This document shows, piece after piece, positions 47,680 through 58,403 of a stretch of 64,000 nt of DNA; position 1 is the stretch's first letter, and every line of letters starts with the position of its first letter. Source of the stretch: Glycine soja. Lineage: Eukaryota; Streptophyta; Magnoliopsida; Fabales; Fabaceae. The notes beneath the pieces are model-generated. The model did no database searches. It worked only from the letters and a program-made list of their open reading frames with translations, and was not told the DNA's origin. Both the position numbers and the translations under genes were made by a program. The stretch covers positions 13,254,204 through 13,318,203 of the forward strand of contig NC_041019.1 in assembly GCF_004193775.1 (NCBI RefSeq), read 5' to 3'.

Positions 47680-49548
47680 ATGATGGGGACTAATCAAAAC
47701 GGAAAAAGATTTTATCAAGTCAAGGTTAAGGGTCTAGATGTCACCAGCCTCAGGGAATTGGGACGATTGATGGGACCTCTCCAAAGGCAAGCCTTCCGCA
47801 AAGTGTACGGAAAGATTCTAGATTTGACCGCAGCGAAGGTATTTACGGAAGCTGTTGTATCCCTCGCCCAATACTATGACCAGCCGTTGAGATGCTTTAC
47901 GTTTGGGGACTTCCAAATGGTACCGACTGTTGAAGAGTTTGAGGAGATATTAGGATGCCTTCTTGGGGGAAGAAAACCGTACCTTTTCTCCGGGTTTCTT
48001 CCCTCCTTGAGTAAGATTGCAGTTGTGGTCGGAGATTCGGCAAAAGAGTTGGATCGCATGAAGCAAACTCGGAACGGCGTAGTAGGCCTGCCGCGGAAAT
48101 ACTTGGAAGGCAAGGCAAGAGATATGGCAAGCCAAGAGAAGTGGGTCCCGTTTGCGGATATACTAGCTTTGCTAATTTTTGGAGTTGTCCTCTTTCCGAA
48201 CGTGGACGGCTTGGTGGACTTAGCCGCGATCGATGCTTTCCTTGCCTATCACCATAGCAAGGAGAGCCTAGTGGTGGCTATCTTGGCGGACTTATTTGAT
48301 ACCTTTGACCGAAGGTGCGAGAAGAACAGCGCATGGATTGTCTGTTGCTTACCCGTTCTCTGTGTGTGGTTGGGTTCGCACCTATTCCAACAAGACATAA
48401 GACATCCGTGTCTGCTTCAAAGTTATCGCTCGTGCATCGAAAAAAGAAGAGTCGATTGGGACCAACACTTGGCTGGGATAGGAGGCAACGTGATCAATTG
48501 GTTTCCTCGATGGAAGGAAGGAAAGGAGGGAGTTCTTTTCTCATGTGGGGACTACCCTAATGTTCCATTGATAGGGACGAGGGGTTGTATTAACTATAAC
48601 CCCGCACTTGCCATAAGACAGCTAGGGTACCCCATGAGGGGAGCGCCAACAGAAGAGAGTCTCTCGCCTTTCCTTGTGAGAGATTTTGGCGCGCAAAGTC
48701 TCAAGGTTATACAAAGAGTCCACAAGGCGTGGAGAAGTCCGTTGAGGAAAGACAAAGAGCTTAGGGGCATCCGTAATGGCATCATCGGTGGTTATCATGG
48801 ATGGCTAAGAGTTCATACGCGAGGGTTAGATTGGCTCTCCAAGTTGAAAGTTATCAATGAGGAGAACTTTGAAGCTCCGGAGGAAGATGAAGAAGTCTAA
48901 GCTCTAAAATTAGAGCTAGGGAAGGCAAGACTCACCAAAGAAAAGTTTAAGTCAGCCGCTACAAACATCCGGAAAGAGTGCACCGAGTTACGAGAGGAAA
49001 ACGTGGCCACTGCAAAAGCCCTTGAACAAGAAACCAAAAGGGCCCGCAAGGAGGAACATGGCCGAGATAAATTCCGAGGAGCCTTGTGGGGTAGCAACAA
49101 TGAGCTCAAGCTCCAGAGAGAGGAAAGAGACCAGTCACAGGTGCATGGCATGATCTTAAAAGAAGAGTTAGTTGCTTGTGCAAGATCCAAGAGGAGTTTG
49201 GCTCAACACTTAGAAGCCACGGAGCAAAGCATGCTAGCTATCATAGGGCAGTACAAGGAAGAGTTAAACCAGTTCGTGATCCATGAACAAAAGCTAGTAG
49301 AGGATTTCGCACAAGTGTACGCCGAAAAGGAAGCAAGAGGGAGGGTGATTGATGCATTGCATCAAGAAGCGACTATGTGGATGGATAGGTTCGCCTTGAC
49401 CTTGAACGGAAGTCAAGACCTCCCGCGACTACTAGCCAAAGCAAAAGCCATCGCCAAAGTGTGTACATCCCCCGAGGAAATTCATGGGCTAATCAATTAC
49501 TGTCAACACATGATAGATTTGATGGCCCATATAATTAGAAATCGTTAG
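47680..49548 (+). pseudogene. Ogre ORF1, one premature stop
   Basis: A 622-codon frame broken only by TAA at 48898-48900 (codon 407). The first part (to about residue 395) has an aromatic-rich globular segment with GDFQMVPTVEEFEEILGC and a conserved-looking WLSKLKVI end, similar in style to plant mobile-domain proteins. The second part (about 407-600) is strongly charged with heptad-like spacing and is a predicted coiled coil. An extra ORF upstream of gag is characteristic of Ogre elements; its function is not known. The single stop fits a C-to-T change. Confidence 0.85.
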
Positions 49549-49785
49549 GTTCTGTTGTAACACTTTTGTATAATCTTGGCTAGATGAAAGCTTTGTTCTT
49601 TTTATAAAACGAGAAGTTTTGAACTCATCACATTATCTAAAAAACCTTGAGGTGGATCCAAGTGCTCCGATCATTCATTTTCATATTCATGTTTTGGTGG
49701 TGTACTCACCGTTGTTTGTTTCTTTAGGGAATTCACCATAACTAAGAAAGCACAAAGGCACCCCTATAACACTCGGTCCAAAAAA
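49549..49785 (+). other. Spacer between Ogre ORF1 and gag
   Basis: 237 bp, no ORF; T-rich centre with GTGGATCCAAG and ATCATTCATTTTCATATTCA motifs of unknown meaning. Confidence 0.6.
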
Positions 49786-52700
49786 ATGGACAATGAAGAA
49801 GGCGTGCAAGAACAGATGAAGGCCGACCTATCGGCCTTAAAAGATCAAATGGCTTCTATCACGGAGACCATGCTAAAACTCCAGAAAACTATAGAGGATA
49901 ATGCCACGGCGACCGCCTCCAATGCAGTTAGGGAAGCGGAACCGGTGCTACAGCCCGCAATAAACTTGGGCCGAGATAGAAACACAACGGTGTTCGGTCG
50001 GAGGTATAGTCCGCAAGCTTACCCTTATGGCTTGCCTCCGGACTTCACTCCCCGTGCCGCTCCAGAAGATTTGAGCCAAGCCCTTACCTTCGAGGGGCAA
50101 CTCCCTCCTTATGCCGACTATCCCCTGCAAGAAGATGATGAAGGAGATGCCCATCTAGGCCCTCTGCTTCCCCTCAAGGATCCGGCCCCCCATGAATTAC
50201 CCCAACCAAACATAGTCCGCCATGTCCCATCTTCACCCACACCCGTAAAAGAATCCGTTCCCTTTGCAGAAGATAAGGGAAAGATTGATTCACTTGAAGA
50301 GAGGCTAAGAGCGGTAGAGGGCCTCGGCAATTACCCGTTCTCGGATTTAGCGGACCTATGTCTGGTACCTGACATCGTCATCCCTCCCGAGTTCAAAGTA
50401 CCAGATTTTGATAAGTATAAAGGGACGACATGTCCAAAAGGGCATCTTCGGATGTATTGCCGAAAGATGGGGGCATATTCTGTGGACGAAAAGCTGTTGG
50501 TGCATTTCTTTCAAGACAGCTTGGCCGGAGCAGCAGTGGCATGGTATACTAATCTGGAAACTTCTCAGATCCGGTCGTGGAAGGACTTGGCAACTGCCTT
50601 CATTAGGCAGTACCAATACAATACGGATATGGCTCCTGATCGGAACCAGCTTCAGAGTATGACCAAGCGAGAACATGAGTCCATTAAAGAATATGCCCAA
50701 AGGTGGAGAGATCTCGCAGCCCAAGTCGTCCCGCCCATGACGGAGAGGGAGATGATCACAATTATGGTAGATACATTGCCTACGTTCTACTATGAAAAGC
50801 TGATAGGATACATGCCAGCTAACTTTGCGGATCTCGTCTTCGTCGGAGAAAGAATTGAATTTGGACTAAGAAAAGGCAAGTTCGAATATGCCTCCAACGT
50901 GGCCCCCAACAACAACAGAAGAGCCCCAGTGGTGGGCGCGAGGAAAAAGGAAGGAGATAACCACGCGGTCACCACCGCCCCAACGTGGATGAGAGCACCC
51001 CAAAATATCCAAAGCTCATACCAGCCCAACCCCCCGAATTTTTCAATCCGAGCCGGGAGTTCCCTCCCAACTCAAGTGAAAGGACCACCCGCAGTAGAAA
51101 GAACGCCGGCCCAACACACAGCTCCAACCACTCCTCGGCCAGTCAATAATACAGCTCCTGGCACGAGCTATAATAATACACGGCGCCCACCCCCAAAAGA
51201 TGATTTCTCTCCTATTCCCATGGTGTACTCCGAGTTGTGGCCTTCATTATTGGAGAATCATTTGGTGGTGGCCATACCCGGGAAGGTCTTCCAGCCACCA
51301 TACCCCAAGTGGTACAACCCGAATGCCAAGTGTGTATACCATAGTGGAGCTCCCGGACACAACATTGACTCCTGCATCCCATTTAAGTATAAGGTGCAGC
51401 ACCTAATTAATGTCGGCTGGCTATCATTCCAAGAGGAGGGCCCCAATGTTAAAACCAACCCACTAGCCAGTCATGGAGGGGCTAGCGTAAACGCTATCGA
51501 AGAGGATGGACCATCGCGGGCAAAGAGATTAGAAGAGGTGGCTACTTCTAGACGCTTCATCTACCAATCGCTGCAAGCGGCATGTATGGACTCCCGTGGC
51601 GGAGACGAAAGGAACGAATGTTTGTTTCACCTCGGGGAGTCACACGACATGGAAACTTATCCCGCGGTGGAAGAATTGCTTCAGCGGCTCATGGACTGGG
51701 GGCAGCTAGAAGTGTCCAAAGGAGGGAGGGAAGAACCACAGATTTGCATGCAGTCAGAAGAAAAGAAGGTTCCCCCAACCCCCAAAGCCCTAGTAATATG
51801 TTTTACTAGGAAAGGGACCGGCTCCACGCCCATATACCCCCGGACAGCGCCTAAGCCGACGCCGTTTGCATATCAAAGCAATAAGGTCATTCCGTGGAAG
51901 TATACCCCTCCCGCATTTGGAGAAAGAGTTGCAACCGAAGTTGACTCCCTGTCAGCCAAGGTGACCAACATCACCGGCCTCAGTGGCGTAACCCACAGTG
52001 GCCGAGTGTTCGCTCCCCCTCACTCGGCGAAATTGCCCTCCAAGGGGAAAGCGCCCATGGTCCAAGAGCCCACAAACGTAGCCACCCCCTCAAAAGAAGT
52101 GGATCCCCCGATGGTAAAAGGGGCTGAAAAGAAAGAGGGTCTTCAAGGAAAAACGGTGACTTTGGAAGAGGCTCATGAGTTCCTTCGCCTCATCCAACAA
52201 AGCGAGTTTAAAGTAGTTGAGCAACTGAATAAAACTCCAGCAAGGATCTCTTTGCTTGAACTTCTCATAAACTCTGAGCCTCATCGTGCGCTGTTGATAA
52301 AGGTTCTCAACGATGCCCATGTAGCACACGATATCTCACTAGAGGGTTTTGAAGGCATCGTTAATCATATAACCACCAATAATTATATCGCGTTTGCGGA
52401 AGAAGAGATTCCCGTTGAGGGGAGAGGACACAACAAGGCTCTACATGTGTCGGTGAGGTGTATGGACCATGTCGTCACAAAGGTACTTATCGACAATGGA
52501 TCGAGTTTAAATGTGATGCCGAAGACCACCTTGGAAAAACTTCCTTTTAGTGCGTCACGTTTAAAACCAAGTTCGATGGTGGTACGAGCCTTTGATGGTA
52601 CCCGGCGGGAAGTGATGGGGGAAATCGACATTCCCATTCAGATAGGCCCCCACACTTGCAATGTGGTGTTTCAAGTGATGGACATAAATCTCGCCTATAG

Positions 52701-53325
52701 CTGCCTCTTGGGGAGACCATGGATTCATGCGCTGGGAGTGGTCCCTTCGACACTTCACCAAATATTGAAGTTCGCGGTGGGTGGACTTTTAGTGATAGTG
52801 TCGGGTGAAGAGGATATGTTGGTGAGTTGCCCCTCCTCCGCACCATACGTAGAAGTGGCGGAAGAATCATTGGAAACAGCTTTCCAATCCTTCGAGGTGG
52901 TGAGCTGCGCCTCTGTAGAACCAAGTCCGTTGCTACCTTCTCTCTCCAACGCGGCCATAATGGTGGCACGGGTGATACTCAAGCACGGATATGAGCCCGG
53001 AATGGGTCTAGGCAAGGACGGCCTCAGGAATGCCGATGTAGTCGATATTAGGGGAAATCCGTACAAGTATGGATTGGGGTATGAACCCGGGATGCCGGGA
53101 AGGAGGAATGCACCGTCAAGATTCCGGGCGGATAGGACATGGCCCGGCCATGTTAGCCAATGTTTCACCAGTGCCGGAATCATGTTCGACGAAGAGGTGG
53201 CAGCAATCGGAGAGGAGTGCCTTCAAGACCCGCCAAGTTTCGTGCGGCCATGCCATCCCGATTCCCAAGTAGGGAACTGGCGCGTGATAAGCCAGTCAGA
53301 GGTCTATACTGCTGATTCAATGTAA
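49786..53325 (+). CDS. Ogre gag-protease ORF, open
   Basis: An uninterrupted 1179-codon frame starting at the ATG of AAAAAAATGGACAATG. It has an N-terminal coiled coil (about residues 1-50), a proline-rich section, the retrotransposon gag domain (about 205-345, with KYKGTTCPKGHLRMYCRKMG and the WYTNL block), then a zinc-knuckle variant C516-x2-H519-x5-H525-x4-C530. The aspartic protease follows, with active site D903-N-G-S and the ILIDNGSSLN/LLGRPWI pattern of Tat elements, and a G-patch-like segment at about 1058-1105 (GYEPGMGLGKDG, GNPYKYGLGYEPG). The G-patch is an RNA-binding motif often found at the end of Ogre-type protease ORFs. The frame is intact, so gag-protease could in principle still be translated, though RT-integrase is broken. 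A splice donor overlaps its last codons. Confidence 0.88.
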   Translation: MDNEEGVQEQMKADLSALKDQMASITETMLKLQKTIEDNATATASNAVREAEPVLQPAINLGRDRNTTVFGRRYSPQAYPYGLPPDFTPRAAPEDLSQALTFEGQLPPYADYPLQEDDEGDAHLGPLLPLKDPAPHELPQPNIVRHVPSSPTPVKESVPFAEDKGKIDSLEERLRAVEGLGNYPFSDLADLCLVPDIVIPPEFKVPDFDKYKGTTCPKGHLRMYCRKMGAYSVDEKLLVHFFQDSLAGAAVAWYTNLETSQIRSWKDLATAFIRQYQYNTDMAPDRNQLQSMTKREHESIKEYAQRWRDLAAQVVPPMTEREMITIMVDTLPTFYYEKLIGYMPANFADLVFVGERIEFGLRKGKFEYASNVAPNNNRRAPVVGARKKEGDNHAVTTAPTWMRAPQNIQSSYQPNPPNFSIRAGSSLPTQVKGPPAVERTPAQHTAPTTPRPVNNTAPGTSYNNTRRPPPKDDFSPIPMVYSELWPSLLENHLVVAIPGKVFQPPYPKWYNPNAKCVYHSGAPGHNIDSCIPFKYKVQHLINVGWLSFQEEGPNVKTNPLASHGGASVNAIEEDGPSRAKRLEEVATSRRFIYQSLQAACMDSRGGDERNECLFHLGESHDMETYPAVEELLQRLMDWGQLEVSKGGREEPQICMQSEEKKVPPTPKALVICFTRKGTGSTPIYPRTAPKPTPFAYQSNKVIPWKYTPPAFGERVATEVDSLSAKVTNITGLSGVTHSGRVFAPPHSAKLPSKGKAPMVQEPTNVATPSKEVDPPMVKGAEKKEGLQGKTVTLEEAHEFLRLIQQSEFKVVEQLNKTPARISLLELLINSEPHRALLIKVLNDAHVAHDISLEGFEGIVNHITTNNYIAFAEEEIPVEGRGHNKALHVSVRCMDHVVTKVLIDNGSSLNVMPKTTLEKLPFSASRLKPSSMVVRAFDGTRREVMGEIDIPIQIGPHTCNVVFQVMDINLAYSCLLGRPWIHALGVVPSTLHQILKFAVGGLLVIVSGEEDMLVSCPSSAPYVEVAEESLETAFQSFEVVSCASVEPSPLLPSLSNAAIMVARVILKHGYEPGMGLGKDGLRNADVVDIRGNPYKYGLGYEPGMPGRRNAPSRFRADRTWPGHVSQCFTSAGIMFDEEVAAIGEECLQDPPSFVRPCHPDSQVGNWRVISQSEVYTADSM

Positions 53326-53472
53326 TTAGAGGCTATAGTTTCCTTTCTCTCTTGTTTTGTGAAATCTACCTTATTAAATAAATAAAGAGATCTTGTTTCA
53401 TCTGTTCTTGCAGTCCCACCTTTTCTCATATCATTTTGCATGTTTTTGTTTCTTTTGTCTTGATTGGTATAG
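53322..53472 (+). other. Putative intron between Ogre protease and RT frames
   Basis: Donor AT|GTAATT at 53322 and acceptor GGTATAG at 53472 bracket 151 bp, with a T-rich 3' part. Removing it joins the two frames in register: two bases of a codon before the donor and one after the acceptor, with no stop. A spliced intron at exactly this place is known in Ogre, where unspliced RNA gives gag-protease and spliced RNA gives the full polyprotein. Other AG acceptors near by (53412, for instance) were not excluded. Confidence 0.75.
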
Positions 53473-55099
53473 ATATGAGGGTCAATTCTTTGGGGATTCT
53501 AACGATGAGGGTTTGACGATCGATTTTGACCGAGATGTAAGCCAAACGATGAACAAGGAAGAGGAAGAGGACGTCCTTTCACCAGAGTTGGAGAGGTTGA
53601 TTGCTCAGAAAGAACGCGAAATGAAGCCTTACCAAGAAGAAACCAAATTGGTAAACTTAGGGACCGGGGAAGGAAAGAAAGAAGTAAAAGTAGGAAGCGG
53701 TATGACCGCACCCATCTGCCAAGGCTTGATAACCCTTCTTGAAGAATATCAAGACGTCTTTGCGTGGTCGTACCAAGACATGCCCGGTCTGGACTCCGAC
53801 ATTGTGCAGCATAAGTTGCCATTGAATCCTGGGTCTTCCCCAGTCAAGCAAAAGCTACGAAGGATGAGGCCCGAGATGTCTTTAAAAATCAAAGAAGAAG
53901 TAAGAAAGCAGTTCGATGCGGGTTTCTTAGCTGTAGCTCGATACCCGAAGTGGGTGGCCAACATTGTCCCGATCCCGAAAAAGGACGACAAGGTGCGAAT
54001 GTGTGTAGACTATCGGGACTTAAACCGAGCCAATCCTAAAGACAATTTTCCCCTGCCACACATTGATATACTGGTAGATAATACAGCTAAGTTCGCCCTT
54101 TTCTCGTTTATGGACGGTTTCTCGGGGTATAATCAAATAAATATGGCACCTGAAGATGTAGAGAAGACCACTTTCGTCACCCTATGGGGAACGTTCTGCT
54201 ATAAAGTGATGGCCTTCGGGCTGAAAAATGCTGGGGAAACCTATCAGCGTGCCATGGTGGCGTTGTTCCATGACATGATGCATAAGGAAATAGAGGTCTA
54301 CGTAGATGACATGATTGTCAAATCTCGAACTGAGGACGAACACCTCGTCAATCAGCGCAAGCTGTTCGGAAGGTTGCGGAAATACCAACTAAAGCTAAAC
54401 CCAACCAAATGTACCTTCGGGGTAAAGTCGGGGAAGTTGCTGGGATTTATCGTAAATCAGAAAGGGATAGAGATAGATCCCGAGAAAGTGAAGGCCATTA
54501 TTGAAATGCCGGAACCACGCACGGAGAAGCAGGTTCGAGGTTTCTTGGGCAGGTTGAATTATATCGCGAGATTTATCTCGCAACTCACCCCTACATGTGA
54601 GCCCATTTTCAAGCTTTTACATAAGAACTAGGCGGTCCTGTGGAATAGCGACTGCCAAGAAGCCTTCGAGAAGATCAAACAGAGTCTCGCAAACCCCCCG
54701 GTGCTCATGCCACCTGTAACAGGAAGACCTCTTTTCCTGTACATGACCGTGTTGGACGAGTCTATGGGGTGCATGTTGGGTCAGCACGATGATTCTGGGA
54801 AAAAGGAACAAGCCATTTACTATCTAAGCAAGAAGTCTACCGCATGTGAGATGAATTACTCAATGCTGGAAAGGACGTGTTGTGCTCTGGTATAGGCATC
54901 ACATCGGCTTAGGCAGTACATGCTCAGCCATACCACGTGGCTTATTTCCAAAATGGATCTCGGGAAATACATCTTTGAGAAACCGGCCCTCACGGGACGA
55001 ATCGCTAGGTGGCAGGTACTACTATCTGAATTCGATATCGTGTACGTCACCCAAAAGGCGGTAAAGGGAAGCGCCTTGGCAGATTATTTGGCCCAGTAA
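53473..55099 (+). pseudogene. Ogre reverse transcriptase and first RNase H, with stops
   Basis: RT reads VRMCVDYRDLNRANPKDNFP, MDGFSGYNQI, FGLKNAGETYQ and the catalytic Y303-V-D305-D306 (counted from 53393). A TAG at 54629-54631 ends the long frame just after the RT thumb, where the same register continues into an RNase H-like segment (LFLYMTVLDESMGCMLGQHD, IYYLSKK, RIARWQVLLSEF, GSALADYLAQ). A TAG at about 54893-54895 and a TAA at 55097-55099 interrupt that segment. In the Tat lineage this RNase H is usually degenerate and its job is taken by the acquired second one. RT motifs are intact; the frame is not. Confidence 0.88.
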
Positions 55100-55459
55100 C
55101 CCCTCCAGGATTATCGACCGATGCACCCTGAGTTCCCAGATGAAGATATCATGGCCCTGTTCGAAGAGAAGCGGACACACGAGGACCTAGACAAATGGAT
55201 TGTTTGCTTTGATGGGGCATCTAATGCTTTGGGTCATGGAGTAGGGGCAGTCCTTGTATCCCCGGATGATCAGTGTATTCCTTTCACGGCCAGGCTAGGT
55301 TTCGATTGTACCAACAATATGGCCGAATATGAAGCATGCGCTCTTGGGGTTCAAGCGGCCATTGATTTTGATGTAAAGCTGCTCAAAGTATACAGAGACT
55401 CGGCTTTGGTGATACGCCAGTTGAAAGGAGAATGGGAAACTAGGGATCCGATGCATTAG
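55100..55459 (+). pseudogene. Second (archaeal-type) RNase H of the Ogre element
   Basis: The frame 55121-55459 reads WIVCFDGASNALGHGVGAVL, NNMAEYEACALG and VYRDSALVIRQLKG, the DG...NxAEYxA...(G)DSxLV pattern of the extra RNase H acquired by Tat/Ogre elements; the Gly before DSALV is Arg. The TAG at 55457-55459 ends it. The following bases lack about 20-25 codons expected between the domain core and the NQMADALATLA block at 55479-55510. GATGCATTAGCCAC occurs at both 55450 and 55491, suggesting a microhomology-mediated rearrangement. Confidence 0.82.
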
Positions 55460-55484
55460 CCACATACCTTGGGAAGAGAATCAA

Positions 55485-56854
55485 ATGGCCGATGCATTAG
55501 CCACCCTAGCATCCATGTTTCAACTTGCCCCACACGGGGATCTGTCGTACATCGAATTTAGATCTCAGGGCAGGCCAGCGTATTGTTGTGCAATAGAGGA
55601 AGAGCGGGATGGGAAACCGTGGTACTTCGATATCAAGCAATATGTTGAGAACAAAGAATATCCACCAGGGATTTCTGACAATGACAAAAGAACATTAAGG
55701 AGATTGGCTACTGGTTTCTTTGTAAGTGGTACCATCCTGTACAAACGAAACCATGACATGACCCTCCTACGATGCGTAGATGCCAAAGAGGCAAACTTCA
55801 TGATTGAGGAAATCCACGAGGGTTCATTTGGGACACATGCCAATGGGCATGCTATGGCCAGGAAGATCCTTAGGGCCGGTTATTCTGGCTCACTATGGAG
55901 AGCGATTGTTGCGCCCATGTAAGAAAGTGTCATAAATGTCAGGCACACGCGGAAAATGTCAATGTTCCGCCACATCCTCTGAATGTTATGTCCGCCCCTT
56001 GGCCCTTTTCCATGTGGGGAATAGATGTCATTAGGGCCATCGAACCCAAAGCGTCGAATGGTCACCGCTTCATTCTTGTGGCGATAGATTACTTCACCAA
56101 ATGGGTCGAAGCGGCTTCTTATACTAATGTCACGAGAAGTGTGGTGGTCAGATTCATAAAGAGGGAGCTGATTTGTCGATATGGACTCCCTAGGAAGATC
56201 ATTACTAACAATGGCACCAATCTGAACAACAAAATGATGCAAGAAATGTGCAAGGATTTCAAGATCCAGCATCATAATTCCACCCCTTATCGGCCAAAGA
56301 TAAATGGGGCTGTAGAGGCCGCGAATAAGAATATTAAGAAGATTGTTCAGAAGATGACGGTGTCATACAAAGATTGGCATGAGATGTTGCCTTTCGCCCT
56401 GCACGGATATAGAACCTCGGTACGAACTTCTACTGGGGCAACGCCGTATTCCTTGGTTTACGGGATGGAAGCAGTACTCCCATTTAAGGTAGAGGTTCCT
56501 TCTCAGAGGATAATAGCGGAATCAGGCCTAAAAGAGTCAGAATGGGCTCAAGCACACTACGACCAACTCAACCTTATTGAAGGTAAGCGTTTGACGGCCA
56601 TGAGCCATGGGTGTCTGTATCAACGAAGGATAAAGAATGTGTTCGACATGAAGGTACACCCGCGCAAGTTCAACGAGGGGGACCTTGTGCTGAAGAAGAT
56701 GTCCCACGCTGTTAAGGATAATCGAGGCAAGTGGACCCCGAATTATGAAGGACCTTTCGTTGTGAACAGAGCTTTTTCTAGGGGTGCTCTGATACTCACC
56801 AACATGGATGGCGAGGAGCTACCCTCGCCCGTGAACTCCGATGTCGTTAAGTGA
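55485..56854 (+). pseudogene. Ogre integrase, frameshifted, with a substituted catalytic residue
   Basis: The N-terminal part (55485-55922) opens with ADALATLAS from the RNase H tail, then the linker and the His-His half of the zinc finger (HEGSFGTHANGH). A one-base deletion near 55882 (after RAGY) shifts the frame; the rest lies in 55895-56854: Cys-Cys (KCHKCQ), WGID (D44), ITNNGTN and AVEAANKN (E141), counted from 55895. In DD35E integrases the ITDNG Asp is the second catalytic residue; here codon 105 (56207-56209, AAC) is Asn. D44 and E141 remain. The change fits G-to-A and would inactivate the enzyme. Core spacing is otherwise normal, followed by the GKWTPNYEGPFVV C-terminal block. Confidence 0.9.
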
Positions 56855-58395
56855 TATTACGCTTAAAGTCTGGGGCAATTGAGAGGACCGTTGCATGTTC
56901 TTTTACTTCTGAGTTTTTTGTTCTTCTTGGTTTCCTCCAGGGATTCCCTTTCACTGTATTTGTCTCGTTTCTTTAAAACAAGAGAAGATGGGTGAGGCTT
57001 CAGTCCTCCCTTTGGTTTTAAACCTTGTGTTAGTTTATAATAACCTGAGCCCTCTTCGCTCGGTTCATGGGGTGCCCCAAATGCTTAAATTAAAACTGAA
57101 CCTAACCAGCCTTCACTAAGGAAAATCATTGCATTAAAAACATTTATACATGTACGTACACATGCATATCTTGTGGTAACAGGGGCAGGATCGTCTTAGG
57201 CCGCGGTCAGAAGTCGAGACAAAGTTGACGGCAGAAATCAACCAAGGTAAGACAATGACCCGGTCATGATGGGCCGCACATTGTTTGTTCCCTACTTGCA
57301 GGTACTTAGGGATGGGTGCAAATGGAAGATAGGGTCACGACCGACCGATCTTCGTCCCTTCCCGGCGCTGGACAAGCAGAGCACGTCGCTGTAAGGCAGC
57401 CCAGTATCCTTTGAATTCATAGTATTTTTACTATTGTTATGTTGAATATGTAATCGATGCCTGTTTCTAACTTAAGTAGGTTCGAGTAGGCAAACGCTAA
57501 CCTGTAAAAAAGGGGGGGGGGACCGTGGTTATGTTTCCCCTTAAAAAAAATTGCAGGTTAGCTCGCCTGGGCGAGCAACCCCTGCACCAGATTATAAAAA
57601 ATGAGGGAGGGGGACATTTTCTGCACCCAAAAACTCCCCCCCCCCCCCCATTCAAAAGAGAGACCTCACGAAGCTTGCGTCTTTTGGTCTCCCAAGCCAC
57701 TTTTGGTCTCATTTTGCTTTCATTTTTCGTATTCCTACTCACTCCAACAAGTAAGTATTCAATCCTTGAGTTTTTTGCTTTCCATTTGTGTATTTTGTTC
57801 ATCTTTTGGAGTCTAAGTTGTAAGAATGTGCTCATATTTGTGGGGCAGTTTTGGGGTTTTTTATGCTTGATATGTTAGAGTTGAGGGGTTGTAGGGGATG
57901 GCCTTAGGCCTATGTGGTATTCTGAAACAATGGGGCATGCCACATTGCCCCCATTCTCTTGCAATTTATGCCTAAACAAGCGCCCACCAAGTGCTCGGTG
58001 AAATGCCCCAATGACATATGAATGTAGTTTTGTAAGATTGGGGTTGTGGGACTGTTTTATGTACATAGGGACAGCATAGAGGATTCGAAATAGATGCCCA
58101 CATGCAGTTCTAAGCTTAAGAACCCAAGCTTTTAGTTTCAATGCAAGGAAACATGGCTTATGTCTAAAAATCTGAATTTTGGTTTTAAAAGTAAAAAGGC
58201 ATGAAAGTTAGGATATGCTTGTGAGAGTTTTTACCCGAATTTGGGCTGCCCCATGAGGGGTACTTTGCACCTAGGTAGCATGGAAAATACCTTTCGATGG
58301 TATGTAAATATGTGTGTAAATATAGGTAGCATGGAAAACACCTTTCAATGATGTGTATATATGTGAATATATGGCATAAAATTCCTTGCAAAGTG
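56855..58395 (+). other. Ogre 3' untranslated region before the minisatellite
   Basis: 1.5 kb with no coding signature. GCTCGCCTGGGCGAGC, a 16 bp palindrome, occurs near 57559 and again in the 3' LTR near 60090. A G run (57511-57521) and a C run (57635-57649) are nearby. Short frames (57525-57878 and its reverse) look like chance. Confidence 0.6.
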
Positions 58396-58403
58396 GGTAA
58401 TAT

